Source: an uncultured Eubacteriales bacterium (GTDB lineage Bacteria > Bacillota > Clostridia > Oscillospirales > Oscillospiraceae). From it: DNA of 64,000 bases. The stretch covers positions 1,054,001 through 1,118,000 of the forward strand of contig LT599017.1 of assembly GCA_900079765.1 (NCBI GenBank), in the 5' to 3' direction. Both the position numbers and the translations under genes were made by a program. Shown here piece after piece: positions 8,158 to 16,825 of this stretch (position 1 is its first letter; every line of letters begins with the position of its first letter). Under the pieces are notes generated by a model, which was not told the DNA's origin, did not search any database, and saw only the letters and a list, made by a program, of their open reading frames with translations.

Positions 8158-9048
8158 ATGAGGCGAAGAAATGGGAAGGCGTGGCTCTACTCCGCGCCGT
8201 TCCTCATCGCCGTGGTGCTGATCGTCGTGGTCCCACTGTTCTATACGGTGTATATTTCCTTCACCAACATGAGCATCTACCACTGGTTTGAGTACCAGGG
8301 CGCGGGCGTGGAGAATTATAAGAAAGCCCTGCTCGCCATTGACTCGGGATTTCTTCCCGCCCTGCTGCGCACTTTGCTGTGGACCGCGCTCAATATGGTC
8401 CTCCAGCTTTTCCTGGCCTTCCTTATCGCGCTGGGGCTGAACGCGCCGGGGCTGCGGCTGAAACGCCTCTACAAGACTCTGCTCATTTTCCCCTGGGCAA
8501 TGCCCGCCTACGTCTCCATCCTCCTGTGGCGCATGGGCATGTTCAATACCGAATTCGGTTTCTTAAATCAAATCTTAAGGACGATCGGACTCCAGCCCAT
8601 CAATTTCCTGTCCTCCAGCGTGGCGGCCTTTCTCAGCTGCCTGGTGGTCAACCTCTGGCTGGGTCTTCCCTATATGTTTACCATGATGGACGGGGCCATG
8701 CAGAGCGTCGACCGGGGCATTTATGAGAGCGCCCGGCTGGACGGCGCGGGCTTCTGGCGGCTCCACTTCAAGATCACCGCCCCCATGATCTCCCCCATCC
8801 TGGCTCCCGCTTTCATCATGACGGCCTTTACCACCTTCAAGCAGTTCGACATCGTCTACCTCATGACCATGCAGACCGGCGCCAGGACGGGCGCAGACAT
8901 CAACACGGTCATCACCTATGTCTATGAGAAGGCTTTCGTCACCAGCAACTACGGCTACTCCTCCGCAGTCTCCATCGTGGTGTTCTTCATCATCGTGGCC
9001 CTCTACCTGGCCCTGTTCAAATTCAACCGTTCCGACCTGCTGGACTGA
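8158..9048 (+). CDS. malF: maltodextrin ABC transporter permease MalF type
   Basis: A 296-residue membrane permease with six predicted spans. The cytoplasmic EAA-type loop is recognisable at ESARLDGAGFWRLHFKITAPMI. I chose the ATG at 8158 because GAGGGGGGG lies just upstream and MRRRNGKAWLYSAPFLI is a typical MalF start. An upstream in-frame ATG at 8119 would add 13 unlikely residues. It pairs with the MalG-type gene 14 bases downstream to form the import channel. Confidence 0.9.
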   Translation: MRRRNGKAWLYSAPFLIAVVLIVVVPLFYTVYISFTNMSIYHWFEYQGAGVENYKKALLAIDSGFLPALLRTLLWTALNMVLQLFLAFLIALGLNAPGLRLKRLYKTLLIFPWAMPAYVSILLWRMGMFNTEFGFLNQILRTIGLQPINFLSSSVAAFLSCLVVNLWLGLPYMFTMMDGAMQSVDRGIYESARLDGAGFWRLHFKITAPMISPILAPAFIMTAFTTFKQFDIVYLMTMQTGARTGADINTVITYVYEKAFVTSNYGYSSAVSIVVFFIIVALYLALFKFNRSDLLD

Positions 9049-9062
9049 GGGGGGGAGAGCTT

Positions 9063-9908
9063 ATGAGTATGAAGAAAATCAAGAAAGCCCTGCGGCTTCC
9101 GGCCCTCAACCTCGTCTTTATCCTGCTGTGCTTTGTGACGCTGCTGCCCATCCTCTATGCGCTCTCCGTGTCCCTCAACGCCAGCAACAGCCTCCTGACC
9201 ACCGAGCTGCGGCTTTTCCCCCGGGAGATGACCCTGCAAAACTACCAAACCGTCCTCTTTGATAAGCCCTTTTTGACTTGGATCAAAAATTCCGCCCTAC
9301 TGAGCGCCTGTACCGTCGCCCTCACCCTGGCGGTGGCGGTCCCCGCGGCCTACGCCTTCTCCCGTTTCCGCTTCGGGGGGCGGAGGGCGGCCATGAACAT
9401 CCTGCTCCTGCTCAACGCTTTTCCCGCTATTCTGTCTATGTTCGCCATCTACCGTATGATGAAGCTGATGAACCTGCTCAACAGCTACCTGGGGCTGGTG
9501 CTCATCTATACCGGCACTATGGCCATCTTTGCCCTGTGGAACATGAAGGGCTATTTCGACAGCATCCCCAAGGACATTGAGGAGGCCGCCAGGATCGACG
9601 GCGTCAGCGACTTCCAGCTGGTGACGCGCATCGTCCTGCCCCTGGCCCGGCCCAGCATCATCGTCACCGCCGTTCTGGTGCTCATCTATGTGTGGAACGA
9701 GTACATCTTCACCACGATCTTCCTCTCCGGGGCCGACAAGTACACCCTGGCGGTGGGACTCTACTCTCTCCAGGCCACCGAGTACACCCGGAATTGGCCG
9801 CTGTTCTCCGCTGCGAGCATCCTAACGTCCATCCCCGTGCTCATCATCTTTTTCCTGATCCAGAAGCACATGGTGTCCGGCCTCGCCGCGGGCGGCGTCA
9901 AGGGGTAA
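9063..9908 (+). CDS. malG: maltodextrin ABC transporter permease MalG type
   Basis: A 281-residue permease with six predicted membrane spans and the EAA loop EEAARIDGVSDFQLVTRIVLP, the site that docks the ATPase. PLARPSIIVTAVLVLIYVWNEYIF is typical of MalG. The start follows GGGGGGAGAGCTT. It sits between the MalF-type gene and the GH13 enzyme in a single operon. Confidence 0.91.
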   Translation: MSMKKIKKALRLPALNLVFILLCFVTLLPILYALSVSLNASNSLLTTELRLFPREMTLQNYQTVLFDKPFLTWIKNSALLSACTVALTLAVAVPAAYAFSRFRFGGRRAAMNILLLLNAFPAILSMFAIYRMMKLMNLLNSYLGLVLIYTGTMAIFALWNMKGYFDSIPKDIEEAARIDGVSDFQLVTRIVLPLARPSIIVTAVLVLIYVWNEYIFTTIFLSGADKYTLAVGLYSLQATEYTRNWPLFSAASILTSIPVLIIFFLIQKHMVSGLAAGGVKG

Positions 9909-9945
9909 GGCACTACCATAAATCTCTCGACGGAAGGGAATTCAT

Positions 9946-11676
9946 ATGATTTTATGTCAGGCCTTGACCCATATACCGCTGTCCCAGTATGCCTTCGCCA
10001 ACAGTGAGACCAACATGACCATCCGGCTCCGCGCTGCCAAGGACAATCTGACACGATGCGTCCTCTGGTACGGGGACCGCGTCCAGCCAAGCGAACCCAT
10101 CGTCTTTACTCCCGTGGAGATGGAAAAGGCCGCCTTTGACCTTGAATTTGACTACTACGACGCCACCTTCGACACGCCCTATACCCGGGTGTGTTACTAC
10201 TTCGAGCTCACGGATGCCGAGGAGTCGCTGTACCTGTACGCCGATCTCTTCTCGAAGAAGCTGCCGCTGGAGCGGAGTGAGTTTTACCAGTACCCCTTTA
10301 TCCGGCGGGAGGAGATCAGCACCGTGCCCGAGTGGCTTAAGAGAGCCGTGGTCTATAATATTTTTCCCGACAGCTTTGCCTCCGGAAAGCGGACGATCCG
10401 CGGCACGCCCTCCGAGATGGAGTGGGAACGGGGCATTGCCCTGAAATCCCGGCTGGGCGGCACGGTGAAGGGTATCACGGAGAACCTGGATTACATCGCG
10501 GACCAGGGGTTTAACTGCATCTATATCAACCCTATCTTCACCGCCGGTGAGTACCACAAATACGACCTGCTGGACTACTTTCACGTCTCCTCCAACATGG
10601 GTACCGACGAGGACTTCCGGGAGCTGGTGGACAGGGCCCATTCCATGGGACTCCGGGTGGTGATCGACGGCGTGTTCAACCACTGCAGCTGGCAGTTCTT
10701 CGCCTTTGACGACGTGGTGAAAAACGGGGAGAGCTCCCGCTACAGGGATTGGTTTTATGGCCTCCAATTCCCCGTCGTCCGGCCCGACCGCGAGGACGAG
10801 GCGCCCGCCTACAGCAGTTTTGCCTACGAGCGGAAGATGCCCAAGCTCAACTCCTCCAACCCGGAGGTCAGGGCCTATTTCATGGAGGTGTGCGCCCACT
10901 GGATCCGGGATTTCCACGTGGACGGCTGGAGGCTCGACGTGGCGAACGAGGTGGACCGGGACTTCTGGCGAGACTTCAAGCGGACCGGCCGCGCCCTTGA
11001 CCCGGAAAGCGTCATGATCGGCGAGATCTGGGAGAGCTCTGAGAGCTGGCTCCGGGGGGACATGTTCGACTCTACCATGAACTACGACTTCCGCAAGAAC
11101 TGCCGGGACTTTTTCGGTACGGAGCAGATCAATGCCGAAGAGTTCAACGCCCGGGTCACCCAGATGAATTTCCGCTACCCCACGGGTATTGTGCAGGGGC
11201 AGCTCAACCTGCTGGACAGCCATGACGTGAACCGTTTCTTTACCTATTGCCGGGGGGATTACCGCAGGCTCCGGCTGGCGGAGGTCTTTCTCTTCACCGC
11301 GCCGGGCGCGCCCTGCGTCTTCTACGGCGACGAGCTGGGGATGCCGGGCGACCGCGAGTTTTCCCTCCGGGGCCCAATGCCCTGGAACGACCCGCCCTCC
11401 GACGAGCGGGAGCTGTTCAAAGCCCTCATTGCCCTGCGCAAGCGCAATGACGCGCTGATTTGCGGCAAGTTCAAGGTCCTCGCCATGGACGACAAGGGCC
11501 TCTATGTCTTCGCGCGGGAGCTGAATGAAAAAATGGTCATCGTCGCCCTGAACGCGCGGGAGGGGACGGCGGAGCTGGGCGAATATGCCCCGAAAGGCGA
11601 GAGCGCGCTTTCCTACATGCTCGACGGCGAGATCCTCGGCGCGTTCGGTTACGCGGTGTGGGAACAAGCCGTATAA
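9946..11676 (+). CDS. GH13 neopullulanase/cyclomaltodextrinase-type glycosidase
   Basis: A 576-residue enzyme without signal peptide, so cytoplasmic. Residues 1-120 resemble the N-terminal starch-binding (CBM34-like) domain of neopullulanases. The catalytic barrel shows DGVFNHC, GWRLDVANE (nucleophile Asp about 331), GEIWE (acid/base Glu about 360) and LLDSHD (third Asp about 427), the GH13 set. NPIFTAGEYHKYDLLDYF is typical of the GH13_20 subfamily. It would hydrolyse imported maltodextrins, cyclodextrins or pullulan fragments. Its operon position directly after the importer supports this. The exact specificity cannot be read from sequence. Confidence 0.9.
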   Translation: MILCQALTHIPLSQYAFANSETNMTIRLRAAKDNLTRCVLWYGDRVQPSEPIVFTPVEMEKAAFDLEFDYYDATFDTPYTRVCYYFELTDAEESLYLYADLFSKKLPLERSEFYQYPFIRREEISTVPEWLKRAVVYNIFPDSFASGKRTIRGTPSEMEWERGIALKSRLGGTVKGITENLDYIADQGFNCIYINPIFTAGEYHKYDLLDYFHVSSNMGTDEDFRELVDRAHSMGLRVVIDGVFNHCSWQFFAFDDVVKNGESSRYRDWFYGLQFPVVRPDREDEAPAYSSFAYERKMPKLNSSNPEVRAYFMEVCAHWIRDFHVDGWRLDVANEVDRDFWRDFKRTGRALDPESVMIGEIWESSESWLRGDMFDSTMNYDFRKNCRDFFGTEQINAEEFNARVTQMNFRYPTGIVQGQLNLLDSHDVNRFFTYCRGDYRRLRLAEVFLFTAPGAPCVFYGDELGMPGDREFSLRGPMPWNDPPSDERELFKALIALRKRNDALICGKFKVLAMDDKGLYVFARELNEKMVIVALNAREGTAELGEYAPKGESALSYMLDGEILGAFGYAVWEQAV

Positions 11677-11784
11677 ACTGAACCATGGGTCAGTGAGCAA
11701 AAATGGTTGAAAGGAGGTAGAGCAAGATAATCATCAATGGTAGTATTGTGAGGATTGGACAAAACGAAAGGAGAGTTAAAAACC

Positions 11785-14097
11785 ATGAAGAAGCGTTCTG
11801 TAAAGCGGTTACTGTCGTTTGCTACGTGTGTTATCATGCTTTTTTCGCTCGTGCCGCAAGGAGTTTTGGCAACGGAAACTACCACCACAACCAGTACCCT
11901 GTCTCTACAGGGTGAGCGAATCTATCAGATCATGACGGACCGCTTTTATGACGGCGATTCGACGAACAATGCGACTGGCGAGGCCCTTCGCTACCAGGAG
12001 GTCACAGCGGAAGACATGCGGTACATGAAGGGCGGCGACTGGCAGGGCATCATTGACAAGCTGCCGTATATCAAGGGCATGGGATATACCGCCATCTGGA
12101 TCTCTCCCGTTATGGACCCTCAGCTTTGGAGTGTTCCGGATGATGCCGGTGTGCAGGGACCCACCGCGTATCACGGCTACCATATCTATGACCCCTACCG
12201 TGCCAGCCGCTATTTCGGCGCGGAGGATCCGCAGGACAGCAAGGAAAAATTAAAAGAGCTGGTTGACGCCTGCCATGAGGAAGGCATCAAGGTCATCTTC
12301 GACGTAGTTCCAAACCACGTCGGTGATTATCTGAAGGGTGTGGGCAGCAACGCGCAGTACTCTACGGCCACCAGCTATAAGGCGGGCACGCAGCTGCAGC
12401 CCGTGGCGCCATTCAATAATGTCAGCTGGTATCATAACCTGGGCCCCATCGACTGGGATAATGAGCACCCCCACAACGCTTGGAGTACGCAGATGCTGGA
12501 GGACCATGACCTGGGTGAGCTGGACGACATCGACTTTGATGTCCCTGCCGCAAAGCAGGCGGTGTTTGACTCCATAAAGTACTGGTATGACTATACCGGC
12601 GCCGATGCTGCCCGGGTGGATGCCGCCAAATGTATGTACCCCGAGGATATCCACGACCTTCAAAGCTATTTGAACGTCCCAACATTCGGCGAAAACTTTG
12701 ATATGCATACGGATTTTGTTTCCCAGTGGGTCGGCGACAACGGCGAAGTAGGGATGCTCGACTTCCCTCTTTTCCAGGCGATGGTAGACGCATTCGCCCA
12801 TGGAAGCGATTTTAATAACCAGAGTTTTTCAATTAAGAGCGTGTTGGATCAGGACTATCTGTATGGTGACAATGCCAATGAGATGGTCGTTTTCCTCGAT
12901 AACCATGACCGCAACCGGTTCCTTACTGAGGCGGGGGGAGATGTCGCAAAGCTTCAGAACGCGCTTACATTCCTCTTCACGGTACGCGGGGTCCCCGTGG
13001 TATTCCAGGGTACGGAGCAAAATCGCGGCAATATGTATGACGACCTCATGTATGGAATGGCCGATTCCTGGAATCGCTGGTCGATGGTAGAAAAGAGCGC
13101 CAACGGCACTGTGCTTCATGACTACTTTAATACCAGCACGGACAGTTACCAGCTTGTCGCGCAGCTCAACGGGCTGAAAGAGACGTACCCCGCGCTGAGC
13201 TATGGAACACAGCGCGAGATGTGGGCCTCTCCCAACCTCTATGCGTTCTCGCGCCGCATTGACAGCGGCACCAACGCCGGGGAGGAGCTCATCTGCGCGT
13301 TCAACAACTCTGCCGGGAAACAAAATGCATTTATGTCCATCCGTGCGGAGAGCTCTATCCAGCCCGGTACGGTCCTTGAAAATGTATTTGACGCCAGCGA
13401 CCGTATTACTGTTTCGCAGAGCCGCAAGATCGCGGTTTCACTCAACGGAAATTCCAATAAGATTTACAAGGTAAGCGCCAACCAGACAAAGACCACGGTG
13501 CCGGTCACATTCAATATCCAGAACGCGACTACCGCGTATGGGCAGAATATTTATATCGCCGGCAACGTCGCGGCGCTTGGAAACTGGGACACCAGCAAAG
13601 CCGCGGGTCCCGCAGCCTGTCCGGCATACCCCAACTGGAGCGTTACGGTCAATCTTCCTGTCGGCCAGGCGATTCAGTTCAAAGCAATTAAACGCGATGT
13701 CGGCGCGGTAGAATGGGAGAGTACAGGGAATCGTACCTATACGGTTCCTGCGAACGGAGGGGCGCTTTCGTTCAAGTGGTCTACAACAGGGGAGACGCAG
13801 CTTGTCCCCGTCCAGTTTACCGTGAAAAATGCGTCAACCCTATGGGGAGAGAACATCTACATTGCCGGCAACGTCGCAGAGCTGGGCAGCTGGAGCGCTG
13901 ATCTTGCGGCAGGACCCGCCCTTTGCCCCAACTACCCGGATTGGACGGTGTTCATTGACGTGCCCGCTGGCCAGGTCATAGAGTGGAAAGCGCTGAAAAA
14001 GGGGTCGAGTACAACGACGGTCTGGCAGTCCGGAGGCAATAACAGCTTTACCGCGCCAACCACTGGAGTCGGTACGGCGACGACCATGTGGTCATGA
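11785..14097 (+). CDS. secreted alpha-amylase (GH13) with two C-terminal CBM20 domains
   Basis: A 770-residue exported enzyme. The first 28 residues are a signal peptide (basic KKRSVKRLL, then a hydrophobic stretch ending VLA). The GH13 catalytic domain shows VVPNHVGDY, ADAARVDAAK (nucleophile Asp about 279), PTFGENFD (Glu about 303) and LDNHDRNRF (Asp about 375). Two tandem repeats of about 95 residues begin at about 573 and 674 (PVTFNIQNATTAYGQNIYIA; PVQFTVKNASTLWGENIYIA), both carrying the GNxxxLGxW core of CBM20 starch-binding domains. I chose the ATG at 11785, with GAAAGGAGAG upstream, over an in-frame ATG at 11755. It would degrade starch outside the cell to maltodextrins for the importer upstream. 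A terminator follows at 14131. Confidence 0.93.
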   Translation: MKKRSVKRLLSFATCVIMLFSLVPQGVLATETTTTTSTLSLQGERIYQIMTDRFYDGDSTNNATGEALRYQEVTAEDMRYMKGGDWQGIIDKLPYIKGMGYTAIWISPVMDPQLWSVPDDAGVQGPTAYHGYHIYDPYRASRYFGAEDPQDSKEKLKELVDACHEEGIKVIFDVVPNHVGDYLKGVGSNAQYSTATSYKAGTQLQPVAPFNNVSWYHNLGPIDWDNEHPHNAWSTQMLEDHDLGELDDIDFDVPAAKQAVFDSIKYWYDYTGADAARVDAAKCMYPEDIHDLQSYLNVPTFGENFDMHTDFVSQWVGDNGEVGMLDFPLFQAMVDAFAHGSDFNNQSFSIKSVLDQDYLYGDNANEMVVFLDNHDRNRFLTEAGGDVAKLQNALTFLFTVRGVPVVFQGTEQNRGNMYDDLMYGMADSWNRWSMVEKSANGTVLHDYFNTSTDSYQLVAQLNGLKETYPALSYGTQREMWASPNLYAFSRRIDSGTNAGEELICAFNNSAGKQNAFMSIRAESSIQPGTVLENVFDASDRITVSQSRKIAVSLNGNSNKIYKVSANQTKTTVPVTFNIQNATTAYGQNIYIAGNVAALGNWDTSKAAGPAACPAYPNWSVTVNLPVGQAIQFKAIKRDVGAVEWESTGNRTYTVPANGGALSFKWSTTGETQLVPVQFTVKNASTLWGENIYIAGNVAELGSWSADLAAGPALCPNYPDWTVFIDVPAGQVIEWKALKKGSSTTTVWQSGGNNSFTAPTTGVGTATTMWS

Positions 14098-14130
14098 CCT
14101 CCGTCTCAATCAGCTAAATGAGACACAGCA

Positions 14131-14169
14131 GGGAGGAGAGGCATATTTTTGCCTCTCCTCCCTTTATAT
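14131..14169 (+). terminator. terminator after the amylase gene
   Basis: GGGAGGAGAGGC (14131-14142) and GCCTCTCCTCCC (14151-14162) form a 12-bp stem followed by TTTATATT. Confidence 0.88.
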
Positions 14170-14245
14170 TGTGGACAAACGAAGTCCGTCAGCCGGAGCT
14201 GTCAAACTTGGATAAGCCAAAAAATATAAAAAGGAGAAATACCTA

Positions 14246-14274
14246 TTGACAAATAAAAGCGGGGGTGTTATTAT
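14246..14274 (+). promoter_or_regulatory. consensus sigma-A promoter of the sulfur/nitrogenase-like operon
   Basis: TTGACA (14246-14251), a 17-base spacer and TATTAT (14269-14274). It precedes two leader-peptide/terminator units and then the YezD-like gene. It is the only near-consensus promoter I see in front of the block running to 26868. Confidence 0.8.
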
Positions 14275-14329
14275 ACCTATAAACCAATTACTGTTATAGG
14301 TTTAAGAGCTGAGAGGAGGGTGAACACAA

Positions 14330-14449
14330 ATGAGAAACTATTTCCTTAATTTGCTGAGGAGTAATTTTCGATGTGGACGAATGCTGCCTTCCCGGACGAT
14401 CATATGGCCGGGTGCTTTATTGCGCCCATCGTTCACCTTCAATAAGTGA
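14330..14449 (+). CDS. leader peptide 1 (39 codons) of a transcription attenuator
   Basis: A short ORF about 55 bases after the -10 box, with GGAGG upstream, encoding 39 residues beginning MRNYFLNLLRSNFRCGRM. Its single Cys codon (TGT, 14372-14374) lies 15 bases before the segment TTCCCGGAC (14389-14397). That segment can pair with GTCCGGGAG (14472-14480), the left arm of the terminator just downstream. A ribosome stalled at the Cys codon would leave this antiterminator free, and a moving ribosome would cover it. The geometry matches that of leader 2, which is why I regard this as a regulatory ORF. Confidence 0.55.
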   Translation: MRNYFLNLLRSNFRCGRMLPSRTIIWPGALLRPSFTFNK

Positions 14450-14472
14450 AACGTAACATGGCCATTTGTCAG

Positions 14473-14506
14473 TCCGGGAGCTGTTAAAGCTGTCCCGGAT
14501 TTTTTG
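14473..14506 (+). terminator. attenuator terminator 1
   Basis: TCCGGGA (14473-14479) pairs with TCCCGGA (14493-14499), followed by a run of six T. It sits between leader ORF 1 and leader ORF 2, before any structural gene, as in transcription attenuation. Confidence 0.8.
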
Positions 14507-14599
14507 TTGCCCAAACAAACGATGAAGATGTACTGAAAAGCGTCTGCCGGCTCGGGAGAGCGGTATGGCTGCCGGATGGTGCGGGAAGGGAAAAGAACC

Positions 14600-14674
14600 A
14601 TGTGTATTTGCCGTATGATGTGTTGTTGTGAAAACCAAGCAATCCATGTCCCCTGCCCGCAGATGAGAAGATAA
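14600..14674 (+). CDS. cysteine-rich leader peptide 2 (24 codons)
   Basis: A 24-residue ORF starting MCICRMMCCC, with six Cys in all and three consecutive TGT codons at 14621-14629. GGGAAGGG lies upstream of the ATG. Cys clusters of this kind are the mark of leader peptides that sense charged tRNA-Cys. The segment CCATGTCCCC (14644-14653), 15 bases after the Cys run, can pair with GGGG and CATGG of the following terminator (14703-14716), so a stall would prevent termination. Full translation to the stop at 14674 would cover that segment and allow termination. The peptide itself probably has no function. Confidence 0.72.
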   Translation: MCICRMMCCCENQAIHVPCPQMRR

Positions 14675-14699
14675 TTGCGTCATTTGTGCGGAGTAAGAG

Positions 14700-14738
14700 A
14701 GCGGGGTGTACCATGGACTGTGGTCACCCCGCTTTATT
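14700..14738 (+). terminator. attenuator terminator 2 before the YezD-like gene
   Basis: AGCGGGGTG (14700-14708) pairs perfectly with CACCCCGCT (14725-14733), followed by TTATT. Its left arm is contested by a sequence inside the Cys-rich leader ORF. Between this and 14904 there is a further small hairpin (TCAGCAAA with TTTGCTGA, about 14833-14856) but no gene. Confidence 0.75.
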
Positions 14739-14903
14739 ATGCCTGACAGAGCGTGTAAACGGCGTGGCGTTTATTTCATAGGCTCAAATATCCTGTTTCA
14801 TCATAGTGCTGACTATATACAATGGAGGCGCTATCAGCAAAGGTATCTTTTTGCTGACAAGTACCTTTTATCATATAGGTCAATTCCTATGGGAGGGAAT
14901 ATT

Positions 14904-15077
14904 ATGGGAGAAGAGAAGAAAGGCGGGGGGCAGAAACAGGCTATCTCGCTCCAGCAGCTGCGACAGATCCAGGAACTTGCTGAGACCATCCGTTACGGCT
15001 CCATCACCTTGGTGTTTCAGGATGGTATCCTGATACAAATAGATAAGAGCGAGAAAATTCGTATTCCTAAAACATGA
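14904..15077 (+). CDS. YezD-like small protein (DUF2292)
   Basis: A 57-residue protein. Residues 25-55 match the DUF2292/YezD pattern (ETIRYGSITLVFQDGILIQI, then KSEKIRI). The family has no proven activity but is often found with sulfur-assimilation genes. The ATG at 14904 is chosen because GGGAGG lies 7 bases upstream; a longer frame from 14706 runs through the attenuator and is unlikely. It is the first structural gene after the two attenuators. Confidence 0.82.
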   Translation: MGEEKKGGGQKQAISLQQLRQIQELAETIRYGSITLVFQDGILIQIDKSEKIRIPKT

Positions 15078-15104
15078 AAATCGACTGGATAAACCGGAGG
15101 TTTT

Positions 15105-15608
15105 GTGTGCGGCGAGATGCCGTATGCAGGACTTCCGTTTTTTTATGATCTGCTGGCATGGCAAAGAGAGGGGAAGATAGGTACGAAAAACAAGAACAAC
15201 ATCGTTGGCGTTGCCCTTTTGGTATTGGGTCTGCTGTTGAGCGCCGGTACGGCGCGGCTGTTTCCTGTCTGCGGCCCCACAGAAAATGGGGCATGGATGA
15301 AGTGCCACTGGTCGAGCCAAGCGATCATCGGCGTTGGAGTGGTGCTGGTGGTGCTGGCCGCGGCCTATCTGCTGTCGCCGCGGCGACTGATCCGCGCGGG
15401 AATCAGCCTTGCGGTGCTGCCCATAGGCCTTTTGGCAGCGGCAATTCCGAATGGACTGATCGGCCTTTGCGGAAACGCTGAGATGCAGTGCCGCGCCACT
15501 ACCCAGCCCGCCGTCACCATCCTCAGTATCGCGGTTGCCGTTCTTGGCGCAGCCAATGCATTCTGGTTGTTGGGAGCGGAGTATAAAGGGAAGGCGTCAG
15601 ACCAATGA
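15105..15608 (+). CDS. DUF4418 membrane protein
   Basis: A membrane protein of 167 residues with four predicted spans and three conserved Cys-containing loops (FPVCGP, WMKCHWS, MQCRATTQP), the DUF4418 pattern. These proteins are regularly encoded with an FtsX-type permease and an ABC ATPase, as here. The best start is the GTG at 15105 after GGAGG, although the conserved part only begins about 25 residues later (NKNNIVGVALLVLG), so the N terminus is uncertain. It overlaps the next gene by four bases. Function is unknown; it may be a third component of the exporter. Confidence 0.78.
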   Translation: MCGEMPYAGLPFFYDLLAWQREGKIGTKNKNNIVGVALLVLGLLLSAGTARLFPVCGPTENGAWMKCHWSSQAIIGVGVVLVVLAAAYLLSPRRLIRAGISLAVLPIGLLAAAIPNGLIGLCGNAEMQCRATTQPAVTILSIAVAVLGAANAFWLLGAEYKGKASDQ

Positions 15609-16825
15609 ACTCGAAACAAACTGACAGATCTATTTTACGCCGTCTGCCGCGTCTCAATCTGCGAAACCGCCCCTACCGTACCGCCGGTTTGGTGCTGCTG
15701 GTCACATGCTTGGCCTTCGCGTTGTTTGGCGGATCGGTGCTTGCGGTGAGCTTGCAGCGGGGGCTGCGCAGCGTCGAAGCACGCTTTGGGGCCGATCTGA
15801 TCGCTGTTCCGCTGGGGTACGACACCGGGCTGGAGTCCATCCTGCTAAAAGGAGAGCCCAGCTATTTCTATTTGGATAAATCTTATCTGGAGGAGATAGC
15901 CCGGATCGAGGGGGTGGGACAGGTTTCGGCGCAGTTCTATCTGACCTCCACGGGGTCGGATTGCTGCGACCTGCCGGTTCAACTGATCGGCTTTGACCCA
16001 TCCACCGATTTTTCTGTCCAGCCGTGGATCCGGCAAAGCTATGACGGCGACTTGACCGCTGGCGCGGTGCTGGTGGGCGGCGACATCGAGGTTGAAAACG
16101 GAAAGTCTCTGACCTTCTTTGACCGGGAGTATCTTGTAGCCGCCCAACTGGAGAAGACCGGCACGGGCCTGGATAACGCCGTCTACGCCAACATGGATAC
16201 TCTGCGGGATCTGATGGAGGCCTCACAAGAGAAGGGCTTCTATTTTCTGGATGATTCAGACCCGGACAGCGTCATCTCTTCCGTGCTGATCAAAACGGCC
16301 GAGGGCTATGACGCCGAGACCGTTGCCCGCAACATCCGTTTCAAGCTGGATGGCTTGCAGCTGGTGAAAACACAGAGCATGATTTCCGGCATTGGGGAGA
16401 GCTTAAGCGCTTTCTCAAGCCTCCTGTATGTCTTCGTTGGGGTGTTCCTGCTGCTCTCGCTGGCGATGCTGACCGTCGTGTTTTCCGTCACCGCGAATGA
16501 GCGTAAGAGGGAGTTCGCCATCTTGCGGGTGCTGGGTGCGACCCGTAAGCGCCTTGCGTCCCTGCTGCTGGCAGAATCGCTGCTGGTCAGCGTCAGCGGG
16601 GGACTGCTGGGGACTGCGCTGGCGGCGCTGGTGGTATTCCCCTTCCATGTAGCCATAAGTCAGCGCTTGGGCTTGCCCTATCTGGCGCCCGGCGGGTTGA
16701 GCATTATCCGGCTGCTGTCAATGAGCCTTGCGGTAACCTTTGCGGCGGGACCGCTGGCGGCGGCATTTTCGGCCTGGCGTATCAGCCGTGCGGAAACCAG
16801 CCTGACGTTGCGGGAGGGGGAATGA
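15605..16825 (+). CDS. FtsX/MacB-type ABC transporter permease
   Basis: A 406-residue permease with one N-terminal span, a large extracytoplasmic domain (about residues 50-265) and three C-terminal spans. NERKREFAILRVLGATRKRLASLLLAES is the characteristic FtsX/MacB cytoplasmic segment (quoted in two parts of a continuous stretch starting near residue 298). It is coupled by ATGA overlaps to the DUF4418 gene before and the ATPase after. Relatives work as mechanotransmission systems, lipoprotein transporters or exporters. The substrate here is unknown. Confidence 0.85.
   Translation: MNSKQTDRSILRRLPRLNLRNRPYRTAGLVLLVTCLAFALFGGSVLAVSLQRGLRSVEARFGADLIAVPLGYDTGLESILLKGEPSYFYLDKSYLEEIARIEGVGQVSAQFYLTSTGSDCCDLPVQLIGFDPSTDFSVQPWIRQSYDGDLTAGAVLVGGDIEVENGKSLTFFDREYLVAAQLEKTGTGLDNAVYANMDTLRDLMEASQEKGFYFLDDSDPDSVISSVLIKTAEGYDAETVARNIRFKLDGLQLVKTQSMISGIGESLSAFSSLLYVFVGVFLLLSLAMLTVVFSVTANERKREFAILRVLGATRKRLASLLLAESLLVSVSGGLLGTALAALVVFPFHVAISQRLGLPYLAPGGLSIIRLLSMSLAVTFAAGPLAAAFSAWRISRAETSLTLREGE

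Noticed and set aside
9952-11700. 582-codon open frame on the minus strand
   Set aside because: Antisense of the GH13 enzyme, which has the full catalytic set.
14706-14903. Upstream extension of the YezD-like protein
   Set aside because: It would run through the attenuator terminator, and the family match begins only after the ATG at 14904.
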